A stretch of DNA of 36,037 bases from an uncultured Micrococcales bacterium (GCA_913056225.1 CAJXMQ010000002.1:1-36037); one strand, 5' to 3'. Numbered from the stretch's first letter, positions 8,543 through 16,877 are shown. Numbers and translations: made by a program. The notes: generated by a model not told the origin, from the sequence alone.

Positions 8543-9967
8543 TTAGACTCCGTAGTACAACTCGAACTCGTATGGGTGAGGACGTGCTGCAATTTCCTGG
8601 ATTTCGTTGACTCGCTTGTATTCGATCCAGTTCTCGATTAGCTCGGTTGAGAAAACTCCACCCTCTGTCAGGTAGTCGTGATCTTGTTCCAGAGCGTCTA
8701 GGACTCGATCCAAGCTGGTTGGAACCTGAGGAATGTTCTTGGCCTCCTCTGGTGGCAGCTCGTAAAGGTCTTTGTCTACTGGCTCGTGAGGCTCGATGCG
8801 GTTTTTAATTCCATCGATTCCGGCCATCAGCATTGCAGAGAATGCCAAATACGGAGAACCTGAAGAATCAGGGGCACGGAACTCAATTCGCTTAGCCTTG
8901 GGGTTTGTTCCAGTTAGTGGGATACGAATCGCTGCTGAACGGTTACCAGCTGAGTAAACCAAGTTCACTGGAGCTTCAAAGCCCTTGACCAAACGGTGGT
9001 AGCTGTTCAGCGAGGGGTTGGTGAATGCCAACAGTGAAGGTGCGTGACGCAGGATTCCACCGATGTACCAGCGAGCCATGTCGCTTAGCCCACCGTAGCC
9101 GCTCTCATCGTAAAACAGTGGCTCTCCGTTTTTCCATAGTGACTGGTGAACGTGCATACCGGAACCGTTGTCGTTGTACATGGGCTTCGGCATGAAAGTA
9201 GCGGTCTTGCCATACTGCTGAGCTACGTTTTTGACGATGTATTTGAATTTCAAAAGATCATCGGCTGCGTGAACCAGAGTGTCAAAGCGGTAGTTGATCT
9301 CAGACTGACCAGCGGTTCCCACCTCGTGGTGGCTGCGCTCAACTGTCAGACCAGCTGCCTCTAGCTCCAACACAATCGCATCACGAATGTCGGCTAGGTG
9401 GTCCACCGGTGATACCGGGAAATAACCAGCCTTGTGAGGAGTCTTGTGACCCAGGTTTCCACCTTCTTCATTTTTGGCGGAGTTCCAAGGACCCTCGATG
9501 CTGTCTACCTCGTAGTAGCTGATGTGTGGCTGGACGGTGTGGCGCACTGAGTCGAAGATGAAGAACTCCGCCTCGGGTGCAAAGAATGCGGTGTCTGCGA
9601 TGCCGGTGGTGGCAAGGTAGGCCTCAGCCTTTTTTGCTACCTGACGTGGGTCGCGACTGTAGATCTCACCATTACGTGGGTTGTAGATATCAAAGGTGAT
9701 GATCAGTGTTTTTTCAATTCGGAACGGGTCCATGTATGCGGTTGTCACATCTGGGATCAACTGCATGTCTGATTCGTGAATGTCTGCGAAACCACGGATC
9801 GAAGAACCATCAAACAGCTGACCGCTGGTGAAGAAGTCTTCATCTACTGATTTTGCAGGCAGGTTAAAGTGCTGCTGCACGCCGGGAAGGTCGCTGAACC
9901 TGACATCGACGAATTTGACATCCTCTTCTTGGATGAACTTCATTACTTCGGAAGCACTGCTAAACAT
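8543..9967 (-). CDS. glnA: Glutamine synthetase type I (adenylylated, GSI-beta)
   Basis: The main ammonia-assimilating glutamine synthetase, a cytoplasmic dodecamer. The 474-aa protein has FDGSSIRGF, the PEAEFFIFD metal site, EVGTAGQSEINYRFDT, MPKPMYNDNGSGMHVHQS, the NRSAAIRIP loop and RIEFRAPDSSGSPYLAF. It also carries the adenylylation segment DLYELPPEE with the target tyrosine at Y402, so control by the nearby GlnE is expected. An AAAGGAT Shine-Dalgarno precedes the ATG. A separate promoter region with paired 15-bp repeats lies in the gap to the upstream DUF4191 gene. It converges on glnE across a shared terminator. Confidence 0.97.
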   Translation of the reverse strand: MFSSASEVMKFIQEEDVKFVDVRFSDLPGVQQHFNLPAKSVDEDFFTSGQLFDGSSIRGFADIHESDMQLIPDVTTAYMDPFRIEKTLIITFDIYNPRNGEIYSRDPRQVAKKAEAYLATTGIADTAFFAPEAEFFIFDSVRHTVQPHISYYEVDSIEGPWNSAKNEEGGNLGHKTPHKAGYFPVSPVDHLADIRDAIVLELEAAGLTVERSHHEVGTAGQSEINYRFDTLVHAADDLLKFKYIVKNVAQQYGKTATFMPKPMYNDNGSGMHVHQSLWKNGEPLFYDESGYGGLSDMARWYIGGILRHAPSLLAFTNPSLNSYHRLVKGFEAPVNLVYSAGNRSAAIRIPLTGTNPKAKRIEFRAPDSSGSPYLAFSAMLMAGIDGIKNRIEPHEPVDKDLYELPPEEAKNIPQVPTSLDRVLDALEQDHDYLTEGGVFSTELIENWIEYKRVNEIQEIAARPHPYEFELYYGV

Positions 9968-9996
9968 TGGTATCCTTTCGAGTCAGCACTGCGGTT

Positions 9997-10043
9997 TGTG
10001 TAAAAAACTACTTCACTAATGTTTCAACTATGTAAAAAGCTAC
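9997..10043 (-). promoter_or_regulatory. Paired repeat element upstream of glnA (candidate operator)
   Basis: Two near-identical 15-mers, TGTGTAAAAAACTAC at 9997-10011 and TATGTAAAAAGCTAC at 10029-10043, are in the same orientation with starts 32 bp apart, about three helical turns. The second extends to TGTA-N6-TACA, a short inverted repeat. Between them on the minus strand lies a TTGAAA -35-like box. Position and phasing suggest a regulator binding the nitrogen-assimilation promoter. I cannot assign the regulator; the repeats do not look like the classic AmtR or GlnR boxes I know. Confidence 0.45.
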
Positions 10044-10729
10044 ATTTTTCTTGAAGGTCGGAAATTCATTGGATCGATGCCTTTTGGAATCGGCATGGAA
10101 TTTCCTAAAGCCTCAAGTCTTTTTGCTACTACTCGGATTTCCCCTCGAGAAAGTTTCTTTTTTCCTGACTTAATTTTTTTCATCATCTTGTGAAGTCTCA
10201 CCTGGTCGGAGTTGCTGCCGACCACGATTTTCTTGACATAAACACCAGGTGCTGCTCGCTGAATTTTCCTAGACTCATCGTCAAATAACTTGCTCAGCTT
10301 TTGTGGGTCACCCTCACCAATAAGGTTTACACCAGTTTTTCCTATAACTCTGTAGACGGCATCTCGAGTTCGAGCGTTTACCTGAACCGGTTGTGCAGCC
10401 CCTGTCCAACTGCCTCTCAGCGAGGATTGAATTACAGCTCCGACCGCTCCGGACTGCCCTTCAATCTGGGCATAAGCGGCCTGCTCGGCTTTTCTGGACA
10501 TGATCACCATGGCCAGTAGCACTGCAGTCAGGGTTGAGCTCACTCCCCAGAGGGCCAATAGCCATGGATTTCCCTGTGAGCTGAAGAAGCCAATTAGGAA
10601 CACCCCGGCCCCAGCAGCAATTCCGATTCCAAGGGCAATCCACACCGATGATGGGTCGGCCTTGGCGGTTACCTTATAGGCACGCCAAAGCTGTTTTAGT
10701 CTTCCGGGTTCTTTATCTTTTTTAGCCAT
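10040..10729 (-). CDS. DUF4191 family membrane protein
   Basis: A 229-aa conserved actinobacterial protein of unknown function. A short basic N-terminus is followed by two adjacent membrane helices (about residues 29-51 and 57-76). A cytoplasmic, strongly basic domain follows, with RTRDAVYRVIGKTGVNLIGEG in the middle and KKIKSGKKKLSRGE near the end. The family regularly sits next to lipA and glnA in actinobacteria, as here. The start lies 14 nt after the lipA stop, consistent with an operon lipB-lipA-DUF4191. The stop is 72 nt before the glnA start and overlaps the distal glnA repeat element. Confidence 0.88.
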   Translation of the reverse strand: MAKKDKEPGRLKQLWRAYKVTAKADPSSVWIALGIGIAAGAGVFLIGFFSSQGNPWLLALWGVSSTLTAVLLAMVIMSRKAEQAAYAQIEGQSGAVGAVIQSSLRGSWTGAAQPVQVNARTRDAVYRVIGKTGVNLIGEGDPQKLSKLFDDESRKIQRAAPGVYVKKIVVGSNSDQVRLHKMMKKIKSGKKKLSRGEIRVVAKRLEALGNSMPIPKGIDPMNFRPSRKM

Positions 10730-10743
10730 AGTTGCTCAGCTTA

Positions 10744-11733
10744 CTAAACTGCCTGAGCAAAGCCTTCAGAGGCCTTGTCGGCAAGGTGTTGCAAGTCTTC
10801 AGGAATGTCGCGGCCCAATCGCTGCATGGTCTGAGCCCAGAGTCTTCCCGCTCGGTAACTACTGCGCACGAGGGGACCGCTCATAACTCCGTGGAAGCCA
10901 ATTTCCAATGCTTCATCTTTCAGTTCAACAAATTCCTGTGGCTTTACCCAGCGGTCAACAGGCAAGTGTCGAGGAGATGGTCGGAGGTACTGAGTAATTG
11001 TGATGATGTCACAGCCTGCGTTGTGCAGGTCACGAAGTGCCTCTGAAATTTCTTCCCTGGTTTCACCCATGCCGAGAATCAAGTTTGACTTAGTGATCAT
11101 GCCAGCTTCTTTCGCCATTGTGATCACATCCATCGAGCGTTGGTAGTTGAAAGCTGGTCTGATTCTTTTGAAAATGCGTGGAACAGTCTCGACATTGTGA
11201 GCAAACACCTCAGGTTTGGCATCAAACACGCGTTGCAAAAGCATCTGCTTTCCACTGAAGTCAGGAATCAAGATCTCAACACCAGTTCCTGGGGACTTCT
11301 TGTGTATCTGCTTGATCGTCTGGGCGTAGAGCCAAGCACCTTCATCTGGCAGGTCGTCTCTGGCCACCCCGGTTACGGTGGCATAGCGAAGTTCCATTTC
11401 TTTGACGCTAATTGCGACTCTTCTAGGCTCATCAGCATCGAATGCTGCGGGCTTGCCGGTGTCAATTTGGCAAAAATCACAGCGTCGGGTGCACTGAGAA
11501 CCACCAATTAGGAAGGTTGCCTCTCGGTCTTCCCAGCACTCAAAGATGTTCGGGCAACCCGCTTCTTGGCAGACAGTGTGAAGGTTCTTTTCTTGAACCA
11601 GATTGTGCAGGGATTTATACTCAGGGCCCATTTTTGCAGTGGTTTTTATCCACTCCGGTTTTCTTTCAATCGGGGTTTGAGAGTTCTTTACCTCTAGTCT
11701 GAGTAGCTTTCGTTCACCTTGCTGGCTGGACAT
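10744..11733 (-). CDS. lipA: Lipoyl synthase
   Basis: A radical-SAM enzyme that inserts two sulfurs into protein-bound octanoyl groups to form lipoyl cofactor. Counting from the ATG at 11733, the auxiliary cluster cysteines are C55, C60 and C66 (VCQEAGCPNIFEC). The radical-SAM cluster cysteines are C81, C85 and C88 (CTRRCDFC), and the C-terminal RSSYRAG serine motif is present. Length (329 aa) is normal. A GTG two codons upstream (11739) is an alternative start. Either start overlaps the 3' end of lipB, so the two genes are coupled. Substrates would be supplied by LipB and used by the E2 encoded just downstream in the window. Confidence 0.96.
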   Translation of the reverse strand: MSSQQGERKLLRLEVKNSQTPIERKPEWIKTTAKMGPEYKSLHNLVQEKNLHTVCQEAGCPNIFECWEDREATFLIGGSQCTRRCDFCQIDTGKPAAFDADEPRRVAISVKEMELRYATVTGVARDDLPDEGAWLYAQTIKQIHKKSPGTGVEILIPDFSGKQMLLQRVFDAKPEVFAHNVETVPRIFKRIRPAFNYQRSMDVITMAKEAGMITKSNLILGMGETREEISEALRDLHNAGCDIITITQYLRPSPRHLPVDRWVKPQEFVELKDEALEIGFHGVMSGPLVRSSYRAGRLWAQTMQRLGRDIPEDLQHLADKASEGFAQAV

Positions 11734-12355
11734 TTTCACCTATCTTTCCCATCAATCCCATCACACTTTGAGCAACTTCTGCCAGTTCAAAATGTTTATT
11801 GGCAAACTTTGCCATGGTGGTGACCCCTGCATCTTCTATTCCGCAGGGTATGAAGCTTTCGTATGGCTCTAAAGAATTGTTCACATTCAGTGCGAAGCCG
11901 TGCATTGTTATTTTTTCACTGACCCTGATTCCAATGGCAGCTATTTTTTCTTCGCCATTAGGTCCATCAACCCAAACACCACTTCGACCCTCGACGGTCT
12001 TGGCCTGAATTTGAAATTCGCTCAAAACTGCAATCAATACATTTTCAAGCCAGCGCACGTATCCAACGACATCAATTGGTCTTGGCAGGTTCAGGATCGG
12101 ATAGCCAATCAGTTGTCCGGGTCCATGCCACGTAATTTTTCCACCTCGATTAGTTTCAATCACCTCTGTGCCATCAGTTGGTAGTTCGTGCCGCTCACTT
12201 CTCTTGCCAGCAGTGTAGACAGGGGAGTGCTGGAGCAAAATTACAGTATCGCTGCGTTGTCCTGAGGCAACCTGAGAATGAATGGACTGTTGCAGCTCAT
12301 AGCCCTCTGAGTAGCCCATCGGAGCTTGATCAAGCAGGTTCATAAATTCAGGCAT
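11714..12355 (-). CDS. lipB: Octanoyl-[acyl-carrier-protein]:protein octanoyltransferase
   Basis: LipB transfers octanoate from acyl carrier protein to the lipoyl-domain lysine of E2 or GcvH, the first step of lipoate synthesis. The 213-aa protein shows the biotin/lipoate transferase fold motifs: RGGKITWHGPGQL, the catalytic lysine K137 in EEKIAAIGIRV, HGFALNVN, and the catalytic cysteine C171 in FIPCGI. I place the start at the ATG at 12353-12355, preceded by GGGGTGG. A GTG nine codons upstream (12382) is an alternative but has a poorer ribosome site. It overlaps lipA by 20 nt. The pair with lipA and the neighbouring sucB-lpd genes form one functional block. Confidence 0.94.
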   Translation of the reverse strand: MPEFMNLLDQAPMGYSEGYELQQSIHSQVASGQRSDTVILLQHSPVYTAGKRSERHELPTDGTEVIETNRGGKITWHGPGQLIGYPILNLPRPIDVVGYVRWLENVLIAVLSEFQIQAKTVEGRSGVWVDGPNGEEKIAAIGIRVSEKITMHGFALNVNNSLEPYESFIPCGIEDAGVTTMAKFANKHFELAEVAQSVMGLMGKIGENVQPAR

Positions 12356-12422
12356 GTTCCACCCCTGCGCCGAGTTTTGCACAGCGATTAGTTGGCTGAC
12401 TCTTTTTCAATTCTCCAACCCC

Positions 12423-12428
12423 TATCCT
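12423..12428 (+). promoter_or_regulatory. -10 element, candidate leaderless promoter
   Basis: TATCCT lies exactly 6 nt before the in-frame GTG at 12435, the same spacing seen at several firmly identified genes in this window. It is the main evidence for a small gene here. Confidence 0.4.
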
Positions 12429-12434
12429 CTGAGT

Positions 12435-12644
12435 GTGATGCTCATTCGATTTCGCGGTGGTCTTTGTCTGAAGCTCAAAGGCCGTTACTACCCTCTTTAT
12501 CCTGCTTGGACCTGTTATGCCCAATCTGCGGGGCTGAATCCAAAAATGAATTCTTCGGGAAGGGTTTATTTTGAAAAACTCCCCGAGAAGCTGCATTTCG
12601 TAAAACAGCCCTACAACCCTGCCGATGGCTGGCTAGATTCCTAG
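12435..12644 (+). CDS. Possible small unrecognised protein (69 aa)
   Basis: I do not recognise this gene. The frame runs from a GTG at 12435 (followed directly by ATG) to a TAG at 12642-12644. It encodes a basic, aromatic-rich 69-aa peptide with GRYYPLYPAWTCYAQSAG in the middle and an EKLPEKLHFVKQPYNPADGW tail; there is no membrane segment. Support comes from the TATCCT -10 box 6 nt before the GTG and ordinary codon use. It would also fill most of an otherwise empty 277-nt gap between lipB and sucB. Another + frame (12392-12574) and a minus frame (12348-12596) are also open, so coding in this frame is not proven. It overlaps the sucB 3' end by 12 nt. Confidence 0.45.
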   Translation: MMLIRFRGGLCLKLKGRYYPLYPAWTCYAQSAGLNPKMNSSGRVYFEKLPEKLHFVKQPYNPADGWLDS

Positions 12645-14063
12645 CTGACCCTCGAAAGCTCCTTCTTCCAGTCTTACCTTCAAGTCGCTTAGATACCTGG
12701 CCGCATCCGCACCATCAATGTTCCGGTGATCGTAACTCAGGGCCAGATACACCATGCTTCTGATAGCAATCACGTCAGAGCCATCCGCGGACTGCATCAC
12801 TACTGGACGCTTGGTGACAATTCCTGTTCCCAAGATTGCACTTTGGGGCAAGAACACAACTGGTGTGTCAAACAGAGCGCCTCGAGAGCCAGTGTTAGTC
12901 AGGGTGAAGGTTCCACCAGATAATTCATCTGGGGTCAGTTGATTGTTTCTGGTGCGCTCTGCCAAGTTGGCAATTTGCTTTGCAGTTTCTGCAATTGTCA
13001 ACTCGGAAGCATCTCTAATCACGGGTGTTAGAAGTCCTCGATCGGTTTCTACTGCAAAAGAAATATTCTCCGTTGGGTGATAAACGATTGAATCTTCTTC
13101 GATGGTCGAATTGATCTTGGGGTTTGATTTCAAAGCCTCGGCTGCCGCTAAGTTGAAAAACGGCATAAACGAGAGCTTCACACCTGTTTTGGAGATGAAG
13201 TCAGACTGAATCTTCTTACGAAGTTCAGCAATCTTGGTCACGTCAACCTCTACCACTGTGGTTAGCTGTGCAGAGCTTTGCATGGACTCGACTGCCTTTG
13301 AGGCCAGCACCTTGCGAAGTCTTGACATCTTTTCGGTGGTTCCCCTTAGTGGGCTGATCTCGACCTGGTGACTCTTGGTAGGCGCGGCCTGGGTGGTTGC
13401 AGGAGCTGCGCCAATCATGGCCTCGACGTCTTCTTTGCGGATTCTTCCGCCAATTCCCGAACCATTTATCTTCGAAAGATCGACCCCGTTGTCTTTAGCC
13501 AATTTCCTGACGATTGGTGTCACGTAATTGGCATCACTTTCATTTGCAACCGCAGCAGCGGGGGCAACAGGGGTTTCTGGGGCCGCAGGGGCAGCGGGGG
13601 TTGCCGGCGTTTCTGCAACCGGTGCAGGGGGAGTTGGTGCTGCAACTGGTGCAGGGGGAGTTGGTGTGGCAGGAGGGGCTGGAGTTTCTGCTACCGGAGC
13701 CTCTGGGGCTTGAGCCGGAGCTGCTTCTGTTGGCGCTTCTGCAACTGGCGCTGGCGCCTCGACTACTGCCGCTGCCGGTTCACTAGCTGGTTCTGCAGCT
13801 GGCTCCGTAGGTGTCGACTCAGTTGCCGCACCCTCGCCGATAATGGCAAGCACTGCACCAACTTCGACGGTGTCGTCCTCCTGAGCTCGAATTTCCTGTA
13901 ATACGCCCGCAACTGGGGAGGGGATTTCTGTGTCAACCTTGTCGGTGCTGACCTCTACCAGAGGCTCATCCACAGCGACGGTGTCGCCTACATTTTTTAG
14001 CCAGCGCGTGATTGTTCCCTCGGTGACTGATTCACCAAGTGCTGGAAGCTGTACTTCGCTCAT
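12633..14063 (-). CDS. sucB: 2-oxoacid dehydrogenase E2 (dihydrolipoamide acyltransferase)
   Basis: The E2 core moves acyl groups from E1 to CoA on a swinging lipoyl arm. Residues 1 to about 76 are one lipoyl domain with lipoyl lysine K42 (STDKVDTE). Residues from about 80 to 175 are a long Ala/Pro-rich flexible linker. Next come the E3-binding domain (TPIVRKLAKDNGVDLSKING) and the catalytic domain, ending with the active-site SYDHRNIDGADAARYL. The total is 476 aa. AGGAG Shine-Dalgarno before the ATG; 9 nt after lpd. Succinyl- or acetyl-specificity cannot be told from sequence by eye, and in actinobacteria this E2 commonly serves pyruvate dehydrogenase and shares parts with the 2-oxoglutarate complex. 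Only one lipoyl domain is present where many actinobacterial homologues have two or three. Confidence 0.9.
   Translation of the reverse strand: MSEVQLPALGESVTEGTITRWLKNVGDTVAVDEPLVEVSTDKVDTEIPSPVAGVLQEIRAQEDDTVEVGAVLAIIGEGAATESTPTEPAAEPASEPAAAVVEAPAPVAEAPTEAAPAQAPEAPVAETPAPPATPTPPAPVAAPTPPAPVAETPATPAAPAAPETPVAPAAAVANESDANYVTPIVRKLAKDNGVDLSKINGSGIGGRIRKEDVEAMIGAAPATTQAAPTKSHQVEISPLRGTTEKMSRLRKVLASKAVESMQSSAQLTTVVEVDVTKIAELRKKIQSDFISKTGVKLSFMPFFNLAAAEALKSNPKINSTIEEDSIVYHPTENISFAVETDRGLLTPVIRDASELTIAETAKQIANLAERTRNNQLTPDELSGGTFTLTNTGSRGALFDTPVVFLPQSAILGTGIVTKRPVVMQSADGSDVIAIRSMVYLALSYDHRNIDGADAARYLSDLKVRLEEGAFEGQLGI
13614..13667 (-). repeat. Two-copy 27-bp tandem repeat in the sucB linker
   Basis: Two adjacent 27-bp units (13614-13640 and 13641-13667) differ at only two positions. 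They encode the Pro/Ala linker repeat APTPPAPVA. It is a recent in-frame duplication in a low-complexity linker and may vary in copy number between strains. Confidence 0.85.
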
Positions 14064-14072
14064 TGTTTTCTC

Positions 14073-15449
14073 CTAGGCGTGCGCGTGCAGTGGTTTGCCG
14101 GCAAGTGCCAAATGAGCCTCGCCGAGTGATTCGTTCATGGTGGGGTGAGCGTGAACCAGAGGAGCTACGTCTTCGGGGTGTGCTTCCCAGTTCACTATTA
14201 GTTGCGCTTCACCTATTTGCTCACCGGCTCGAGAGCCAATCATGTGGAACCCGACAACGGGTCCGTTTACCTCACGGATGAGTTTGATGACTCCGGCGGT
14301 GTCTAGAATTTGACTCTTGCCATTGCCGGCAAGGTTGTACTCATAGGTAGAAATCTTGTCAGCGCCAAATTTCTCCTTGGCCTGGTCTTCGGTGAGGCCA
14401 ACGGAACCAATCTCTGGCTCACAGTAGGTGACACGTGGGATTCCCATTTCATCAACTACCTGTGGATTTAGTCCCGCGAGTTCCTCGGCAACAAAGATTC
14501 CCTGTTGGAAACCACGGTGAGCCAGCTGCAAGCCAGGAACGATGTCGCCTACCGCATAGACGCCTTCAAGACTTGTTTGGAGTCGTTCGTTGGTGGTGAC
14601 CCATCCTCGCTCCATTGCAACGCCTTGCTCCTCGTAGCCAAAGCCCGTTGCGTTTGGAGCGCGCCCGACTGCAACCAGCAGCAAATCGGCCTGAATGTTG
14701 TCTGCACCCTCCAGCGAAATATCAACGCCAGCATCGGACTGAGTTACTCCAGAGAACCTGGCTCCGAGTTTCAGCTCAATACCACGCTTTTTATAGGCTT
14801 TTTCGAGCTGCTTGCTCATTGATGGGTCCTCATTTGGAACCAATCGATCAAAGCCTTCAATAATCACAACTTCGCTTCCGAAGCTTCTCCAAACACTTGC
14901 AAACTCAACGCCAATTACTCCGCCACCCAAAACTGCGACTTTATTTGGAATCCAATCCATTTGAAGTGCCTGATCGCTGTTGACAACACGACCACCAATT
15001 TCCAGACCTGGAAGGGTTTTGGACACTGATCCAGTTGCCAGTACCACGTTTTTTCCTGTGTAGACGTCTGATCCAACGGTGACAGACTTGGGACCCGTTA
15101 GGTGCCCCTCACCTTCAACCATGGTCACTTTTTTGGCCTTGATAAGTCCACTGAGGCCTTTATATAGGCGATCAACTATGTTGTCGCGGTAACTGTTTAC
15201 CGCTGTCATATCGATGCCTTGAAATTCTGCATGAACACCGAACTGCTCGCTCTCACGTGTCACATCAGCCACCTCGGCTGCGTGTAACAATGCTTTGGTT
15301 GGGATGCAACCGCGGTGTAGACAGGTGCCTCCGAGCTTGTCTTTTTCAACCAGGGCAACATTCATGCCCAACTGAGCCGCTCGCAGTGCAGCGGAATACC
15401 CGCCAGATCCGCCACCGAGGATTACTAAGTCAAAATTGTGTTCTGCCAA
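14073..15449 (-). CDS. lpdA: Dihydrolipoyl dehydrogenase (E3)
   Basis: A flavoprotein that reoxidises the dihydrolipoyl arm of E2 and passes electrons to NAD+. The 458-aa protein has the N-terminal FAD loop (LGGGSGGYSA, residues 11-20) and the redox-active disulfide C43/C48 in GGTCLHRGCIPTK. It also has a second nucleotide-binding loop (AVLGGGVIGVEFAS), the YAVGDI FAD motif, and the C-terminal catalytic pair H435/E440 in HPTMNE. The start codon is TTG (15447-15449), supported by GGAG five nt upstream and by alignment of the FAD loop near the N-terminus. It lies between pepA and sucB in one operon and supplies the E3 that binds the E2 peripheral domain. Confidence 0.95.
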   Translation of the reverse strand: MAEHNFDLVILGGGSGGYSAALRAAQLGMNVALVEKDKLGGTCLHRGCIPTKALLHAAEVADVTRESEQFGVHAEFQGIDMTAVNSYRDNIVDRLYKGLSGLIKAKKVTMVEGEGHLTGPKSVTVGSDVYTGKNVVLATGSVSKTLPGLEIGGRVVNSDQALQMDWIPNKVAVLGGGVIGVEFASVWRSFGSEVVIIEGFDRLVPNEDPSMSKQLEKAYKKRGIELKLGARFSGVTQSDAGVDISLEGADNIQADLLLVAVGRAPNATGFGYEEQGVAMERGWVTTNERLQTSLEGVYAVGDIVPGLQLAHRGFQQGIFVAEELAGLNPQVVDEMGIPRVTYCEPEIGSVGLTEDQAKEKFGADKISTYEYNLAGNGKSQILDTAGVIKLIREVNGPVVGFHMIGSRAGEQIGEAQLIVNWEAHPEDVAPLVHAHPTMNESLGEAHLALAGKPLHAHA

Positions 15450-15484
15450 GGATTCTCCAAATTGAGTTGTTATTTTGCTCCAGC

Positions 15485-16858
15485 TTACTCCTGATTTTCT
15501 TTATGCATAATCAGCTCTAATAAAGTTCTAATCATCACCCCGCTGGCTCCCTTTGGGGTGTAATCGTAAGCAGCGGAAGAGTTATTTGCAGCACCCGCTA
15601 TATCTAGATGCACCCAGGGAATCTGCTTGTCTTCCTTCTTCGCGACGAACTGCGAAAGAAATTGTCCAGCAATAAGCATGCCACCGGCTCTATTTCCAAT
15701 TTTTACGTTCATGAGGTCCGCGATATCGCTTTCGAGAAGTTCTGCCAATTCCTCAGGCAAAGGCATGTGCCAAACAAGCTCTCCAGCCTTTTCTGCTGCA
15801 CGCTGAACCTGCTTCACCGCATCTTCATCTCCCATAGCACCCACGTAGCGGTTACCAAGTGAAATGACGGCGGCGCCGGTTAGCGTTGCAACATCAATTA
15901 TTAGGTCTGGGTTTTGCTCGCTAGCGAGGGAGAGACCGTCCGCCAAAACCAATCTCCCTTCGGCGTCAGTGTTCAAAACCTCAACGGTTTTACCATTTCT
16001 GATGGTTATAACATCGCCAGGTCTGGTTGCTCGACCGCTGGGCATGTTCTCCGCCAAGCAAAGATAAGCTGTCACATCTGCGCTGGTCTCAGTGTTTGCC
16101 AGTATCTGCATCACACCCAGCACTGTCGCAGCGCCTGCCATGTCGTATTTCATCCCGACCATGCCCTCGGATGGTTTGATGCTAAGGCCACCGGTGTCAA
16201 AGGTGATTCCCTTGCCAACCAGCGCTATTTTTTTGCCTTTTCCCGGTTTGCGGATCTTTACAAGTCGGGGAGGTCTTTCACTTCCCTGACCAACAGCCAA
16301 AATGCCACCGCAATTTTCCTCCACTAGCTTCTGCTCGTCCCAGATATCCACTTCTAACCCCGGAATGCTTGAGGCAAGGGTTGCAACTGCCTCTGGATAC
16401 ATGTGGTTTCCAGGTGTGTTGATTATTTTTCGGGTGTGATTGACGGCATCGGCTATTTGAATTGCCTTCTGCATGGGTTCTTGATACTTAGTGGGGACCT
16501 GTAGCTGGGTTTGATCTATCTCCTTGGCCCCATACAGCCTTTGATCAAAACCACCCAGCAGTAATCCTTCAAAAAAGGCCTGCGGATGTTTGAGGTCGAG
16601 ATCAATCACGGCTTGGCCCAGATGCGAGATTGCTCGCGCTAACTTTCCGGCGAGTTTCCTGGTTTCTGTTTCATCAGGGTCGCTATCACCAAATCCAACA
16701 TAAACATCAGGGGATTGCACTAAAACCTGGCCAGCTTTGTTTTTGAAGTTGTTGTGCTTGGCAGTTTGCTGCAGTTGTTCATCTGGCGATGAGGGGTACT
16801 GGCGGATGGTTGGGATGGATGCGTTTTCGGGTTGTGTTGAAAGTGTGAGAGAAATCAT
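15485..16858 (-). CDS. pepA: Leucyl aminopeptidase (M17)
   Basis: A cytosolic two-metal aminopeptidase that removes N-terminal residues during peptide turnover. The 457-aa protein has a variable N-terminal domain, then the M17 catalytic domain with metal/catalytic residues K216 and D221 (GKGITFDTGG), K228, D239 (KYDMAGA) and the signature NTDAEGRL with D298, E300 and R302. It is somewhat shorter than E. coli PepA because of a compact N-terminal domain. No Shine-Dalgarno is seen. A TAAAAT -10 box lies exactly 6 nt before the ATG, so the mRNA is probably leaderless. First gene of the pepA-lpd-sucB set and divergent from the PAC2 gene with only 31 nt between. Confidence 0.95.
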   Translation of the reverse strand: MISLTLSTQPENASIPTIRQYPSSPDEQLQQTAKHNNFKNKAGQVLVQSPDVYVGFGDSDPDETETRKLAGKLARAISHLGQAVIDLDLKHPQAFFEGLLLGGFDQRLYGAKEIDQTQLQVPTKYQEPMQKAIQIADAVNHTRKIINTPGNHMYPEAVATLASSIPGLEVDIWDEQKLVEENCGGILAVGQGSERPPRLVKIRKPGKGKKIALVGKGITFDTGGLSIKPSEGMVGMKYDMAGAATVLGVMQILANTETSADVTAYLCLAENMPSGRATRPGDVITIRNGKTVEVLNTDAEGRLVLADGLSLASEQNPDLIIDVATLTGAAVISLGNRYVGAMGDEDAVKQVQRAAEKAGELVWHMPLPEELAELLESDIADLMNVKIGNRAGGMLIAGQFLSQFVAKKEDKQIPWVHLDIAGAANNSSAAYDYTPKGASGVMIRTLLELIMHKENQE

Positions 16859-16864
16859 TGGATT

Positions 16865-16870
16865 ATTTTA
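16865..16870 (-). promoter_or_regulatory. -10 element of predicted leaderless pepA promoter
   Basis: On the minus strand TAAAAT is followed by 6 nt and then the pepA ATG. Its -35 region would fall inside the first codons of the divergent PAC2 gene. Confidence 0.55.
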
Positions 16871-16877
16871 TGCGAGG

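Noticed and set aside
12392..12574. 60-codon + frame containing a CPICG motif
   Set aside because: A single CxxC by chance; the neighbouring frame beginning at 12435 has the better start context.
13368..13901. 177-codon + strand frame rich in Cys, Arg and Trp
   Set aside because: It is the antisense shadow of the GC-rich Ala/Pro linker of sucB; composition is explained by complementing GCN/CCN codons.
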